A stretch of 64,000 nt of DNA from Caulobacter zeae (GCF_002858925.1 NZ_PJRS01000008.1:26562-90561), one strand, 5' to 3'. Counted from the first letter of the stretch, positions 25,981-35,581 are shown. Numbers and translations: made by a program. Notes: generated by a model not told the origin, from the letters alone.

Positions 25981-28728
25981 ATGAAGCTGTTCGCCTCCGC
26001 CGCCGTCGCGGCGTTGCTCCTCGCCAACCCGGTGCTCGCCGCGCCCAAGCCAGCCGCCAAGGTCACGGGCCAGCTGGCCCAGCTGCCCAGCGTCGACATT
26101 CCCTATACGAAGTTCACCCTGGCCAACGGTCTGACCGTGATCGTCCACGAGGACCACAAGGCCCCGATCGTGGCGGTCAACGTCTGGTATCACGTCGGCT
26201 CGAAGAACGAGCCCAAGGGCCGCACGGGCTTTGCCCACCTGTTCGAACACCTGATGTTCAACGGCTCGGAGAACTTCAACGACGACTGGTTCAAGGCGCT
26301 GGAGAAGCTGGGCGCCACCGACATGAACGGCACCACCAGCGAGGACCGCACCAACTACTTCCAGAACGTGCCGACCGCGGCCCTGGACCAGGTGCTGTGG
26401 CTCGAGAGCGACCGCATGGGCCACCTCGTCGGCGCCATCGACAAGGCCAAGCTCGACGAGCAGCGCGGCGTCGTCCAGAACGAGAAGCGCCAGGGCGAGA
26501 ACCAGCCCTACGGCAAGGTCTGGGACGTGATCACCGCCAGCACCTACGACGCCGATCACCCCTACGGCCACACGGTCATCGGCGAGATGGAAGACCTGGA
26601 CGCCGCCTCGCTGGACGACGTCAAGACCTGGTTCAAGACCTATTACGGCCCGGCCAACGCCACCCTGGTCCTGGCCGGCGACATCACCCCCGCCGAGGCC
26701 AAGGCCAAGGTCGAGAAGTACTTCGGCGACATCCCCTCGGGTCCGCCGATCGCCCGCCAGAAGGCCTGGACGGCCAAGCGCACCGGCAGCCAACGCGCCG
26801 AGATGCAGGACCGCGTGCCGCAGACCCGGATCTACAAGATCTGGAACGTGCCGGGCTATGGTACGGCCGAGTCCGACTACCTGGCGCTACTGGGCGACGT
26901 GCTGGTCTCGGACAAGACCTCGCGGCTCTACCAGCGCCTGGTCTATACCGACCAGACCGCTGTCAATGTCGGAGCCGGCGTCAACGAGAGCGAGATCGGC
27001 AGCCAGTTCATGGTCACCATCACCGTCAAGCCGGGCGGCGATCCGGCGGCGGTGGAAAAGGCCTTCGACGAGGAATTCCAACGCCTGCTGCGCGACGGCC
27101 CCACGCCCGAGGAAGTGGCCAAGGTCCGCACGCTGAGCCTGTCGAACTTCGTGCGCGGGGTCGAGCGCATCGGCGGCTTCGGCGGCAAGTCCGACATCCT
27201 GGCCGAGAGCCAAGTCTATCTGGGCGCGCCCGACGCCTACAAGACGAGCCTGGAGCGCATCCGCGGGGCCACCGCGGCCCAGTTGCAGGCGGCCGGCAAG
27301 GCCTGGCTGACCGACGGCGACTTCACCCTGACCGTGACGCCGTTCCCGACCTACACGACCACCGCCGGCGTCGACCGCAAGACGATGCCCGAGGTCGGCC
27401 CGACCAAGGCCCCGGCCTTCGTCAAGCTCGAGCGCGCCACCCTGTCGAACGGGATCAAGGTGATCCTGGCCGAGCGCCACGAGACGCCGCAGATCCAGTT
27501 CAGCATGCTGTTCGACGCCGGCGTCGCCGCCAGCGCCGGCGACAAGGCCGGCCTGACGGGCGTGACCACCAGCATGCTGACCGAGGGCACGACGCACCGC
27601 GACGGCCTGACCATCAGCCGCGAACTGGCTCAACTGGGCGCGGGCGTCGGCTCAGGCAGCGGCCTGGACTTCACCCAGGTGTCGCTGAACACCCTGACCA
27701 CCACCCTCGATCCGGCCCTGGCGATCTACGCCGACGTGCTACAGAATCCGGCCTTCAAGCCCGAGGATCTGGACCGCTTCAAGAAGCAGAACATCGCCGC
27801 CATCCAGCAGGCCAAGCAGAACCCGCAGGCGATCTCGGGCCGCGTGCTGCCGGTCCTGACCTACGGCGCCGGCTCGCCTTACGGCCAGCTGACCACCGAG
27901 GCCTCGATCGCGTCGATCACCCGCGACGACGTCGTGCGCTTCCAGAAGACCTGGCTGCAGCCGCAGGGCGCGACCCTGGTGGTGGTCGGCGACACCACCC
28001 TGGAACAGCTGCTGCCCAAGCTTGAAGCCCAGCTTGGCGGCTGGAAGGGCGCGCAGGGCAAGACCAAGCCTCCGGTGCAGTCGACCCCGGGCAAGGGCGC
28101 GGTCTATCTGATCGACAAGCCCGGGGCCCAGCAGTCGGTGATCGCCGCCGGCAATCTGGTCCCGCCGCGCGACCCGAACGACCAGGCCGCGCTGGACGCC
28201 TTCAACAGCGTGTTCGGCGGCGACTTCGTCTCGCGCCTGAACATGAACCTGCGCGAGGACAAGCACTGGTCGTACGGCGCCGTCTCGGGCATCCGCGACG
28301 CCCGCGGCTCGCGCCTGTTCCTGCTCCGCGCGCCGGTGCAGACCGACAAGACCGCCGAGTCGTTCACCGAGGCCCGCAAGGAGCTGACCGACATCATCGG
28401 TCCGCGCCCGGTGACCCCGGCCGAACTGGCCAAGGCCCAGAACAGCCTGACCCTGTCGATGCCCGGCAACTGGGAGACCGGCGGGGCGGTGGCCGACTCC
28501 ATCGGCGAGCTGATCAACTACGGCCTGCCCGACAGCTATTTCGACGAGTACCCGGCCGACGTGCGCTCGGTGACGGTCGAAAGCGCCACGGCGGCCGCCA
28601 AGAAGGTGATCAAGCCGGACGAACTGGTCTGGGTCATCGTCGGCGACCGCGCCGTGATCGAACCCAAGCTCAAGGCCCTGAAGCTCGACATCAAGGTGAT
28701 CGACGCCGACGGCAAGCCGGTCCAGTAA
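25981..28728 (+). CDS. double-domain M16 zinc metallopeptidase, exported
   Basis: A 915-residue protein with a Sec signal peptide (MKLFASAAVAALLLANPVLA). It contains two M16 halves, about 40-450 and 465-910. The first half holds the inverted zinc motif HXXEH (HLFEH at 86-90) and the downstream Glu in QNEKRQGENQPYG, so it is catalytic. The matching motif of the second half is absent, as usual for the non-catalytic partner. The clam-shell fold degrades peptides, and periplasmic members act like pitrilysin. An upstream ATG at 25885 would remove the signal peptide from the N-terminus and is rejected. It is the only gene between two terminators. Confidence 0.93.
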   Translation: MKLFASAAVAALLLANPVLAAPKPAAKVTGQLAQLPSVDIPYTKFTLANGLTVIVHEDHKAPIVAVNVWYHVGSKNEPKGRTGFAHLFEHLMFNGSENFNDDWFKALEKLGATDMNGTTSEDRTNYFQNVPTAALDQVLWLESDRMGHLVGAIDKAKLDEQRGVVQNEKRQGENQPYGKVWDVITASTYDADHPYGHTVIGEMEDLDAASLDDVKTWFKTYYGPANATLVLAGDITPAEAKAKVEKYFGDIPSGPPIARQKAWTAKRTGSQRAEMQDRVPQTRIYKIWNVPGYGTAESDYLALLGDVLVSDKTSRLYQRLVYTDQTAVNVGAGVNESEIGSQFMVTITVKPGGDPAAVEKAFDEEFQRLLRDGPTPEEVAKVRTLSLSNFVRGVERIGGFGGKSDILAESQVYLGAPDAYKTSLERIRGATAAQLQAAGKAWLTDGDFTLTVTPFPTYTTTAGVDRKTMPEVGPTKAPAFVKLERATLSNGIKVILAERHETPQIQFSMLFDAGVAASAGDKAGLTGVTTSMLTEGTTHRDGLTISRELAQLGAGVGSGSGLDFTQVSLNTLTTTLDPALAIYADVLQNPAFKPEDLDRFKKQNIAAIQQAKQNPQAISGRVLPVLTYGAGSPYGQLTTEASIASITRDDVVRFQKTWLQPQGATLVVVGDTTLEQLLPKLEAQLGGWKGAQGKTKPPVQSTPGKGAVYLIDKPGAQQSVIAAGNLVPPRDPNDQAALDAFNSVFGGDFVSRLNMNLREDKHWSYGAVSGIRDARGSRLFLLRAPVQTDKTAESFTEARKELTDIIGPRPVTPAELAKAQNSLTLSMPGNWETGGAVADSIGELINYGLPDSYFDEYPADVRSVTVESATAAAKKVIKPDELVWVIVGDRAVIEPKLKALKLDIKVIDADGKPVQ

Positions 28729-28751
28729 GGCCGACTGAAGCGACAAGTGCG

Positions 28752-28785
28752 AAGGGCGGTCCTCACGGGCCGCCCTTTTTGTTTC
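28752..28785 (+). terminator. terminator of the M16 peptidase gene
   Basis: Stem AAGGGCGG (28752-28759) with CCGCCCTT (28770-28777), continuing inward by C-G pairs, then TTTTTGTTTC. It starts 23 bases after the stop codon. Confidence 0.88.
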
Positions 28786-28806
28786 TAGGCCCTTTTTGTT
28801 TGTAGG
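28773..28806. repeat. 17-bp tandem duplication in the terminator tail
   Basis: CCCTTTTTGTTTCTAGG is followed at once by CCCTTTTTGTTTGTAGG; the two copies differ at one base. The first copy includes the T-run of the terminator, so the duplication has given the transcript a second T-run. Confidence 0.9.
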
Positions 28807-28857
28807 TAGGCGCGGGCGCCGCGATAAGCCGCCAGACAGTCGACCAGGAGACGCGCC

Positions 28858-29643
28858 GTGCAGCAGCCGACCGAGATCATCGTCCTCAGCGACGGCCCGG
28901 CCAACATCATCGAAGGCGCCTGGCCCGACCGCACGATCGACCAGGTCACGCGCGCCGAACTGCACGCCTTCCGTGTCGAGGCCCCCAGGGGCCGGGTGCT
29001 GGTCTGCGCCGGCGGCGGCTATCTGCGGCTGATGCACGACCGCGAGGGCGTCGAGGCGGCGCTGTGGCTGAACGGCCTTGGCTACGACGCCTATGTGCTG
29101 GCCCACCGCCTGCCGGGCGCGGCGAGCCCCGACGGGGTCTGGCCCTTCGACATCGCCCTGACCGACGGCCTCTCGGCCCTGGAGAAGATCCCCAACGACC
29201 TGCCGCGCTTCGTGCTGGGCCTGTCGTCGGGCGGGCACCTGGCCGGAACCCTTGCCTGCCAGCCGGGCGCGAACCTTGCCGGCGTGCTGATCACCTACGC
29301 CCCGATCAACGCCAACCACCGCGACTACAAGGCCCCGGCCGGCAAGCCCGACTATCCGCCCGTGGAAAAGCAGGCCTTCTACGACGCCTGGCCGATCGGC
29401 ATCGCGGCGCAGCCGCACGGCGTGCCCGCCTGCCCGGTGTTCCTGGCCTACGCCCTGCTGGACGAGATGGTGCCGGTCGAGCATGCGCTGAACTTCATCA
29501 CGACCGCCCGCGACCTGAAGCTGGATCTGGACGCCCACGTCTTCGGCCAGGCCCCGCACGGCTTCGCCCTGCGCGAACTGGCCGGCACGCAAGGGAGCTG
29601 GCCCGAGGTGGCGGCGCGGTGGATGGCGGCGAAGGCGGGGTAA
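28858..29643 (+). CDS. alpha/beta hydrolase (esterase/lipase-like)
   Basis: A 261-residue cytoplasmic hydrolase. The nucleophile elbow is GLSSGG (in FVLGLSSGGHLAGTL), the oxyanion region is CAGGGYLRL, and the acid and base appear as the Asp in ALLDEMVPVEHA and the His in QAPHGFALREL. The arrangement resembles acetyl-xylan-esterase or BD-FAE type enzymes that open with GGGY. The start is GTG at 28858 with GGAG 9-12 bases upstream; no ATG is available in frame before the fold starts. It converges on ptsH with a 5-base gap. The substrate is unknown. Confidence 0.88.
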   Translation: MQQPTEIIVLSDGPANIIEGAWPDRTIDQVTRAELHAFRVEAPRGRVLVCAGGGYLRLMHDREGVEAALWLNGLGYDAYVLAHRLPGAASPDGVWPFDIALTDGLSALEKIPNDLPRFVLGLSSGGHLAGTLACQPGANLAGVLITYAPINANHRDYKAPAGKPDYPPVEKQAFYDAWPIGIAAQPHGVPACPVFLAYALLDEMVPVEHALNFITTARDLKLDLDAHVFGQAPHGFALRELAGTQGSWPEVAARWMAAKAG

Positions 29644-29648
29644 GTCCC

Positions 29649-29927
29649 CTACCGCTCCTCGTCGAAGCGGTTGCCGACCAGCTCGACCAGGGCGTCGACG
29701 GCGGCTTCGGCCTCGGGGCCTTCGGCGGCGATGTCGATGGTCGAGCCGATGCCGGCGGCCAGCATCATCAGGCCCATGATCGAGCGGGCGTCGACGCTGG
29801 AGCCCTCGCGGGCGACGGTGACCTCGGCGTCGAAGCCCGAGGCCAGCTTGACGAACTTGGCCGAGGCCCGGGCGTGCAGCCCGCGCTCGTTGACGATCTC
29901 GACCGTGGCTGCCGCCGTTCGACTCAT
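29649..29927 (-). CDS. ptsH: HPr phosphocarrier protein
   Basis: A 92-residue phosphocarrier. The phosphorylated histidine is H18 (ERGLHARASAKF), and the regulatory serine is S49 (DARSIMGLMMLAAG), the target of HprK. It is the last gene of a five-gene minus-strand run: chvI, chvG, hprK, EIIA, HPr. Its start overlaps the EIIA stop by 4 bases (ATGA). In alphaproteobacteria this incomplete PTS is regulatory rather than sugar-importing. Enzyme I is not in the window. Confidence 0.95.
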   Translation of the reverse strand: MSRTAAATVEIVNERGLHARASAKFVKLASGFDAEVTVAREGSSVDARSIMGLMMLAAGIGSTIDIAAEGPEAEAAVDALVELVGNRFDEER

Positions 29928-30328
29928 TTTTCTCCCGCCAGCACGTAGGAGGCCACGGAGATGTATTTGCGTCCAGCCTCCTGGGCGTGGGCGACGCAGG
30001 CGTCCAGGTCGTCGCGAGTGCGGACGCTGGCCAGCTTGATCAGCATCGGCAAGTTCAGGCCGGCGATGACCTCGGCCTTGGTCTGCTCCATCACCGAGAT
30101 GGCCAGGTTGCTGGGCGTGCCGCCGAACATGTCGGTCAGCAGGATGACCCCGGCGCCGTCGTCGACGGCGGCGCAGGCCTTCAGGATGTCCGACCGGCGA
30201 CGCTCCATGTCGTCTTCCGGCCCGATGCAGATGGCCTTCACCGCGGTCTGCGGCCCCACCACATGCTCCATGGCGGAAACGAATTCCTCCGCCAAACGCC
30301 CGTGCGTGACGATCACGAGCCCGATCAT
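29924..30328 (-). CDS. PTS EIIA component, mannose family (regulatory)
   Basis: A 134-residue EIIA(Man) domain protein: MIGLVIVTHGRLAEEFVSAM with the phosphorylated H9, and VILLTDMFGGTPSNLAI, the family core. No EIIB, EIIC or EIID gene is present, so it probably acts as a phosphorylation-dependent signal, as in other alphaproteobacteria (gene often called ptsM or manX). It begins 75 bases after hprK and overlaps ptsH by 4 bases. Confidence 0.93.
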   Translation of the reverse strand: MIGLVIVTHGRLAEEFVSAMEHVVGPQTAVKAICIGPEDDMERRRSDILKACAAVDDGAGVILLTDMFGGTPSNLAISVMEQTKAEVIAGLNLPMLIKLASVRTRDDLDACVAHAQEAGRKYISVASYVLAGEK

Positions 30329-30403
30329 GCCTGGTCTCTCAAACGGGATCCCCTTCGCCCGATACGGCAGGGAGGCGCCGCGCGGGTCGCCTTGATACGC
30401 TTG

Positions 30404-30838
30404 TTAGGGGGCGACTCCAAGATGCTCCAGCATCCTGGCGATCTTCGCGGGCGCAGCGGGCTCCAGCGGCCACAGCTCGAAAGCCGGCAAATCCAACCCT
30501 AGAAGGCGTTCGGTGCGGGTCGGAGGCAAGCGTTCGATCCGTGAAGGATCGTCGACGCAGCGCACCAGGAGGGTGATTTCGGCTAGCGGAAGGGCCGGTT
30601 CGGTCACGATTCCAAAGCCGCGGACCTCCATCCGGCCCTTCAGCGGATCGGGCGCGCGGCCATAGAGCCGGCCGTCGGAAACGAAGGTCACCACCCGGTC
30701 GTCGGCCACCAGTCGGAAACCCGCCTCCAGCGCCCGCAGGGCCAGGTCGCTCTTGCCGGCGCCCGAAGCGCCCTCGATCAGCACGCCGCGCCAAAGGCCG
30801 CCGACCCGACGCGCCACGAGGCCCGCATGGCGGATCAT
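30404..30838 (-). CDS. hprK: HPr kinase/phosphorylase, short alphaproteobacterial form
   Basis: A 144-residue protein containing only the C-terminal kinase core of HprK. The Walker A loop is GASGAGKS (23-30), then LVADDRVVTF and GRMEVRGFGIV, the HprK family signature. Firmicute HprK is about 310 residues with an extra N-terminal domain; the short form is usual in alphaproteobacteria. It phosphorylates HPr on Ser49. Its ATG overlaps the chvG stop (ATGA, 30835-30838), which indicates translational coupling to the sensor kinase. Confidence 0.92.
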   Translation of the reverse strand: MIRHAGLVARRVGGLWRGVLIEGASGAGKSDLALRALEAGFRLVADDRVVTFVSDGRLYGRAPDPLKGRMEVRGFGIVTEPALPLAEITLLVRCVDDPSRIERLPPTRTERLLGLDLPAFELWPLEPAAPAKIARMLEHLGVAP

Positions 30839-32508
30839 TCGCGCGTCCCGTGGCCATGATGGTGGCCGTGATGGTGCCCGTCGCGGCCTTCGCGATGCTC
30901 GGGCAGTTCGACCACGAAACGCGCGCCGGCCACCGCGCCGGCCTCGTCCTGGCGGTTCTCGGCGTGGATCCGGCCGCCGTGCGCCTCGACGATCTGGCGG
31001 GCGATCGACAGGCCAAGGCCCGAATTGCCGCCGAACGCCCGGCCCTTGGGGCGCGAGGTATAGAAGCGCTCGAAGATGGTCTCGAGGTTGTCGGGCGGAA
31101 TGCCGGGGCCGTCGTCGTCGATCGTCACGACCAGGCGGCCGTTCTGGCGCACCAGGCCGACCCGCACCTCGCCGTCGCCGGCGCTGAACGAGCGGGCGTT
31201 GTCGATCAGGTTGCGGAACACCTGGCCGACCGGGATCTCGCGGGCCATCACCCGCGACGCGCCCGTCGGCGCGCCGGTCAGGCGCACGCGGACGCTGAAC
31301 GGCGGCTCCTCGCCGCGCACCTGGGCCTCGTAGATGCTGGCGGTCTCGGTCAGCAGGCGGGCCAGGTCGATCGGCTTGGGCAGTTCGCGCGACAGTTCTG
31401 CGTCCAGCCGCGAGGCGTTGGAGATGTCGGTCACCAGCCGGTCCAGGCGGCCGACGTCCTGTTGCAGTATGCCCAGCAGCCTCTGGCGGGCCTTGGTCTC
31501 GGTGACGAGATCGAGGGTCTCGATGGCCGAGCGGATCGAGGTCAGCGGGTTCTTGATCTCGTGGGCCACGTCGGCGGCGAAGCGCTCGATGGCCCCCATC
31601 CGCTCGGACAGGGCCTCGGTCATCTCCTCCAGCGACCTGGAGAGGTCGCCGATCTCGTCGTTGCGGCGCGAGATATCGGGCAGACTGATGGCCCGTGCGC
31701 CCTCCAGGCGCACGTGGTCGGCGGCCCGGGCCATGCGCAGCACCGGCTGGGCCACCAGGCGGTGCAGCAGCACCGACGACACCAGCACCGCGCCCACGGC
31801 CACCAGCACGAAGGGCAGCAGGGCCTTGCGCTCGGCGCCGATGATCTCGTCGACGTCGCCGGCCTCGACGGTCAGCACGCCCAGCACGGCGCGGACGTGC
31901 TGGATCGGGATCGACACCGACACGACCCGCTCGCCGTTCTCGGCCAGCCGCACCTGCTTGACGGTTTCGCCCATGCGGGCGCGCTCGATTTCCTGCTCGA
32001 ACTCGGCCTTGGCCCGCTCGAGGGCGCGCGGCTTGGCGTCCTTGTCCTGTAGCGAGAGCTTGAAGCCGTTGTCGCCCGACTTGCGGGCCGGCGGCAGCAC
32101 CTTCCACTCGACCCGGTCCTCGACCAGGTAGGAATCGGCCAGCAGCCGGCCTTCGCCGTCATACAGGCGGGCGCGCTGGGAATGGCCGCTGAAGAACGAC
32201 TGCAAAATATCGTTGGCCGCCGCCACGTCGAGCGCCGGCTCGGGCTCGCCCACGGTGGCGGCCCGTTCGATGATGTTGGCGATCAGTTCGCCCTGGGTGC
32301 TGAGGCTGTCGATCCGGGCGTTGATCAGGCCGCTGCGCAGCTCGTTGAGCACCAGGGCCCCGACCACCAGTATGGCCAGGGCCAGCAGGTTCAGGCCGAT
32401 GATCAGCCGCCCCAGCCGCGAGGCGCGCGGCCAGGTCAGCCGCCGCCGGTCGCGCGGCCCCGCCTCGGGCCCGGCCTCAGGCTTCGCGGTAGCGGTAGCC
32501 GACGCCAT
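30835..32508 (-). CDS. chvG: ChvG sensor histidine kinase
   Basis: A 557-residue inner-membrane kinase. Membrane spans lie at about 34-56 and 231-249 and flank a roughly 175-residue periplasmic sensor region. A HAMP domain follows, then the H-box with H316 ([15 protein letters not shown]), an N-box (NLIDNARSF), and ATP-binding G boxes (DDGPGIP and [16 protein letters not shown]). ChvG senses acid and cell-wall or periplasmic stress in alphaproteobacteria and phosphorylates ChvI. The last 20 residues form a His-rich tail ([10 protein letters not shown]). The ATG at 32508 overlaps chvI by 32 bases. Confidence 0.95.
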   Translation of the reverse strand: MASATATAKPEAGPEAGPRDRRRLTWPRASRLGRLIIGLNLLALAILVVGALVLNELRSGLINARIDSLSTQGELIANIIERAATVGEPEPALDVAAANDILQSFFSGHSQRARLYDGEGRLLADSYLVEDRVEWKVLPPARKSGDNGFKLSLQDKDAKPRALERAKAEFEQEIERARMGETVKQVRLAENGERVVSVSIPIQHVRAVLGVLTVEAGDVDEIIGAERKALLPFVLVAVGAVLVSSVLLHRLVAQPVLRMARAADHVRLEGARAISLPDISRRNDEIGDLSRSLEEMTEALSERMGAIERFAADVAHEIKNPLTSIRSAIETLDLVTETKARQRLLGILQQDVGRLDRLVTDISNASRLDAELSRELPKPIDLARLLTETASIYEAQVRGEEPPFSVRVRLTGAPTGASRVMAREIPVGQVFRNLIDNARSFSAGDGEVRVGLVRQNGRLVVTIDDDGPGIPPDNLETIFERFYTSRPKGRAFGGNSGLGLSIARQIVEAHGGRIHAENRQDEAGAVAGARFVVELPEHREGRDGHHHGHHHGHGTRE

Positions 32509-33190
32509 ACAGGGTTTCGATGGAATCAAACTCCGGGTCCACCTGGCGGAACTTCTTGCGCATCCGCTTGATGTGGCTGTCGATGGTGCGGTCGTCGACA
32601 TAGACCTGATCGTCGTAGGCGGCGTCCATCAGGTTGTCGCGGCTCTTCACGAAGCCGGGACGCTGGGCCAGCGATTGCAGCAGCAGGAACTCGGTGACCG
32701 TCAGGCGCACCGGCTTGCCGTCCCACAGGCTGTCGTGACGAGCCGGGTCGAGCGTCAGCTTGCCGCGCTTCATGACCTTTGAGCCGGCGGCGCCGGCCGG
32801 ACCGGGCGCGGCCGGGTCCTCCTCGTCGGGACGGGCCCGGCGCAGGACGGCCTTGACGCGTTCGAGCAGCAGGCGCTGGCTGAACGGCTTGTGCATATAG
32901 TCGTCGGCCCCGAGGTTGAAGCCGAGGATCTCGTCGATCTCGTCGTCCTTCGAGGTCAGCATGATGACCGGCGTCTCGGAGGACTGGCGCAGGCGGCGCA
33001 GCACTTCCATGCCGTCCATGCGCGGCATCTTGACGTCGAGGATCACGAGGTCCGGCGGATTGCTCTCCACCGCCTCGAGACCCGAGACGCCGTCGTAATA
33101 GGCCTTCACTGTGTGGCCGTGGCTCTCCAGGGCCAGGGAGACCGAAGCGACGATGTTCTCGTCGTCGTCGATGAGCGTGATCTCGGCCAA
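32477..33190 (-). CDS. chvI: ChvI response regulator
   Basis: A 237-residue OmpR/PhoB-type regulator. The receiver domain has acidic pocket D8-D10, phosphorylated D52 ([12 protein letters not shown]), T/S in MLTSKDDE and the Lys in YMHKPFSQ. After a Pro/Ala linker, the winged-helix DNA-binding domain ends [12 protein letters not shown] and [10 protein letters not shown]. The TTG at 33190 is chosen because GGAGGA lies 9 bases upstream and it yields the normal N-terminus ([11 protein letters not shown]); the longer GTG-type start lacks this. In Caulobacter, ChvI controls sRNA and envelope genes under acid and antibiotic stress. It heads the operon. Confidence 0.95.
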   Translation of the reverse strand: MAEITLIDDDENIVASVSLALESHGHTVKAYYDGVSGLEAVESNPPDLVILDVKMPRMDGMEVLRRLRQSSETPVIMLTSKDDEIDEILGFNLGADDYMHKPFSQRLLLERVKAVLRRARPDEEDPAAPGPAGAAGSKVMKRGKLTLDPARHDSLWDGKPVRLTVTEFLLLQSLAQRPGFVKSRDNLMDAAYDDQVYVDDRTIDSHIKRMRKKFRQVDPEFDSIETLYGVGYRYREA

Positions 33191-33420
33191 GCCGTCTATT
33201 CCTCCGAATACCTTCCAGGCGATCCTATCGACCACCGCGCCCCGCTACAACGCACGGAGCGGCCAAGCTTTCCATCGTGTCTTTTCAAACCCTATTGCGG
33301 CCGGGGCGTGGCGGGCTTGGACACAGTTGCGGCAGCGGCGCCGAACGATGGTCTTCGCCCTTCAACCTCGCCTTAAGGTCTCGCAAGTCATAGTCACGAT
33401 CCAGGAGCCCCATAAAGCCC

Positions 33421-35127
33421 ATGAGCGACCAGGTCCATTACGAGCTATTCGTGCGCCGCAAGGTCGGCGCGCAATGGACTCTGGACATGGCCACCGAGAT
33501 CCGCAGCCACGCTTTGGCCCAGGCCGAGGAAGTGCTGAACTCGGGGCGCGCGGTCGCCGTGCGGGTCTCGAAAGAGACCCTGGACCCCGAAACCCGCGAA
33601 TATCGCTCCATCTCGATCTTCACCAAGGGCATGGTCGACGGCGGCAAGCCGAAGAAGCCGGTGGAAGAGATGGAGCCGCTGTGCGTGCAGCCGGCCGACC
33701 TCTACACCGCCCACGCCCGCGACCGCATCGGCCGCCTGCTGGAAAGTTGGCTGCAACGCCACAAGGCCACGCCGTTCGAGCTGCTGCACCGTCCCGACCT
33801 GGTCGAGAAGCTGGAAGCCTCCGGCACCGACCTGCAACACGCCCTGCAGAAGATCGCCATTCCCGAGGCCGAGGCCCGGGGCATGTCGGTCCACGAGCTG
33901 ATCCGCAACTTCCAGGGCCTGGTCGAGCGCTCGGTCGCCAACCTGATGAAGGCCTTCAAGAAGGGCCAGCTGCCGGACCTCGACAAGGAAGGTTTCGCGA
34001 AAGCCGCCGAGCGCCTGGCCGCCGACCCTGATCGCGCCTTCCTGCTGGGGGCCGGCGTCGCCGCCTCGATCGCCCCGGCCAAGGACTGGAGCGAGAAGAT
34101 CGCCCGCCTGCTCGACCTGGCCGACGCCGCGCCGGCCGAGCCCAAGGCCCGCGCCGCCGCCCTGGCCGCCATCGAGACGCCGCTGGCCGAGATCATCGGC
34201 TCCAAGGCCGGCATGGCCGACCTGCTCAACACGGCCGACGACCTGGGCGCGACCCTGGCGGCCATGACCCGCCTGGCCGGCGGCTCGCAGGTCGAGATGT
34301 TGATCAAGGTCGAGGCCAGCGTCCGCAACTGCATGCCCGAGCTGTCGGGCACGGCCAAGCGCCTGGGCCAGTGGCTGTGCGGCGACAACTTCCCCACCGT
34401 CCGCGCCTCGATCGCCCGCCGGGTGCTCAAGGAGCTGAACGGCGTGCGCCGGCTGAAGCCGACCGACGCCGAGAGTGAAATCGAGCACCTGCGCGCCCTG
34501 GCGATGAGCCTGACGGCCGCCGCGGGCCGCATCCTGCCGGCCGAGGACATCACCGCGGCCTTCACCACCCGCTCCAAGACCCTGCTCAACGGCGACTTCA
34601 TCGAGGCCCTGCTGGGTCGCGACCGCTCGGCCCGCGAGGAGATCGTCATGCTGATCCGCCTGGCCGAGAACGTCATGGGGGCGGTCAACAAGCGCCACGC
34701 CGCACGCTGGCTGTCGGCCAACATCCAGGCCATGCGCTTCGAAAAGGAGATGCGCCAGGGTCCCGACACCCCGTCGGTGAAGCTGGCCGCCCTGGCGGCG
34801 CTGCAGAAGTCGCTGACCCGCTCGGGCCTGGTGGTCGAGGACTATGGCCCGCTGTGCGCCAAGCTCGGCGAGGTCGGCGGCATGGTCGAGGCCGACGCCC
34901 GCCTGCTGTCGCTGCTGGCCCGCGCGCCCGCCCCCCTGCCCCAGCGCCTGGCCCTGCTGGCCAAGCTGGCGATGGGCGAGGCCGGCCCCACCGGCCCGGT
35001 CGCCGACCGCGCCCGGCTGGAGGCCCTGAAGCTGGCCCGCGCGCCCGAAGCCCGCGAAGCGCTGGCCGCAAGCCCTGAGACCCTCGACCTGCTCAAGGGC
35101 CTGGTGCAGCAGCAACAGGCGGCCTGA
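33421..35127 (+). CDS. large helical hypothetical protein, divergent from chvI
   Basis: A 568-residue cytoplasmic protein without signal peptide or membrane spans. The first 75 residues (VHYELFVRRKVGAQWTLDMA and ISIFTKGMVDG) look beta-rich. The rest is strongly helical and Ala/Leu/Glu-rich with repeated patterns such as LAALAALQKSLTRSGLVVED. I recognise no family; it looks like a conserved alphaproteobacterial protein of unknown function. GGAG lies 12 bases before the ATG. It starts 230 bases from chvI across a shared divergent region in which I see no confident motif, so co-regulation with ChvI is possible but unsupported. Confidence 0.8.
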   Translation: MSDQVHYELFVRRKVGAQWTLDMATEIRSHALAQAEEVLNSGRAVAVRVSKETLDPETREYRSISIFTKGMVDGGKPKKPVEEMEPLCVQPADLYTAHARDRIGRLLESWLQRHKATPFELLHRPDLVEKLEASGTDLQHALQKIAIPEAEARGMSVHELIRNFQGLVERSVANLMKAFKKGQLPDLDKEGFAKAAERLAADPDRAFLLGAGVAASIAPAKDWSEKIARLLDLADAAPAEPKARAAALAAIETPLAEIIGSKAGMADLLNTADDLGATLAAMTRLAGGSQVEMLIKVEASVRNCMPELSGTAKRLGQWLCGDNFPTVRASIARRVLKELNGVRRLKPTDAESEIEHLRALAMSLTAAAGRILPAEDITAAFTTRSKTLLNGDFIEALLGRDRSAREEIVMLIRLAENVMGAVNKRHAARWLSANIQAMRFEKEMRQGPDTPSVKLAALAALQKSLTRSGLVVEDYGPLCAKLGEVGGMVEADARLLSLLARAPAPLPQRLALLAKLAMGEAGPTGPVADRARLEALKLARAPEAREALAASPETLDLLKGLVQQQQAA

Positions 35128-35195
35128 GGGCCCTTCCAAGCTTGTCCGCGCCCTGACGCGTCCCCAAATCCGGGCTCCCAGAGCACGGAGCCCAC

Positions 35196-35507
35196 ATGGC
35201 CGTCTTCAGCGTCTTCTATCCCGCCCACGAGGGCGCGAAGTTCGATCACGACTATTACAAGGCCGTGCATATCCCGCTGGCGCAGAAGGCCTTCGGCCCG
35301 ACCGGCCTCGTCGACACGCGGATCCTGCGCGGCGTTCCCGGGCCGGACGGCTCGCCGCCGCCGTTCGTGGCCATGGTGCACCTGACATTCCGCGACGCCG
35401 CCGCGCTGCAAGCCTCGCTGGGCGGCCCCCATGCCCCCGCCGTCCAGGCCGACGTCGCCAACTTCACCGACATCACCCCGGTGATCCAGATCAGCGTCGA
35501 GCCGTAG
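35196..35507 (+). CDS. EthD-family protein, copy 1
   Basis: A 103-residue dimeric alpha-beta-barrel protein. EthD marks are FSVFYPAHEGAKFDHDYYKA with the conserved HDYY near the N-terminus, HIPLAQKAFG, and the ending VANFTDITPVIQIS. A close paralogue follows 74 bases later, about half identical by eye. EthD proteins were first found beside cytochrome P450 ether-degradation genes; their reaction is unclear. GGAG lies upstream of the ATG. Confidence 0.88.
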   Translation: MAVFSVFYPAHEGAKFDHDYYKAVHIPLAQKAFGPTGLVDTRILRGVPGPDGSPPPFVAMVHLTFRDAAALQASLGGPHAPAVQADVANFTDITPVIQISVEP

Positions 35508-35581
35508 GGCGCCTGCAAGCTTGACCGGCGAGCGCGGGCGGCCAATCTGTCGGCCCGCTCGCGCGCCCTCAGGAACTCGTC

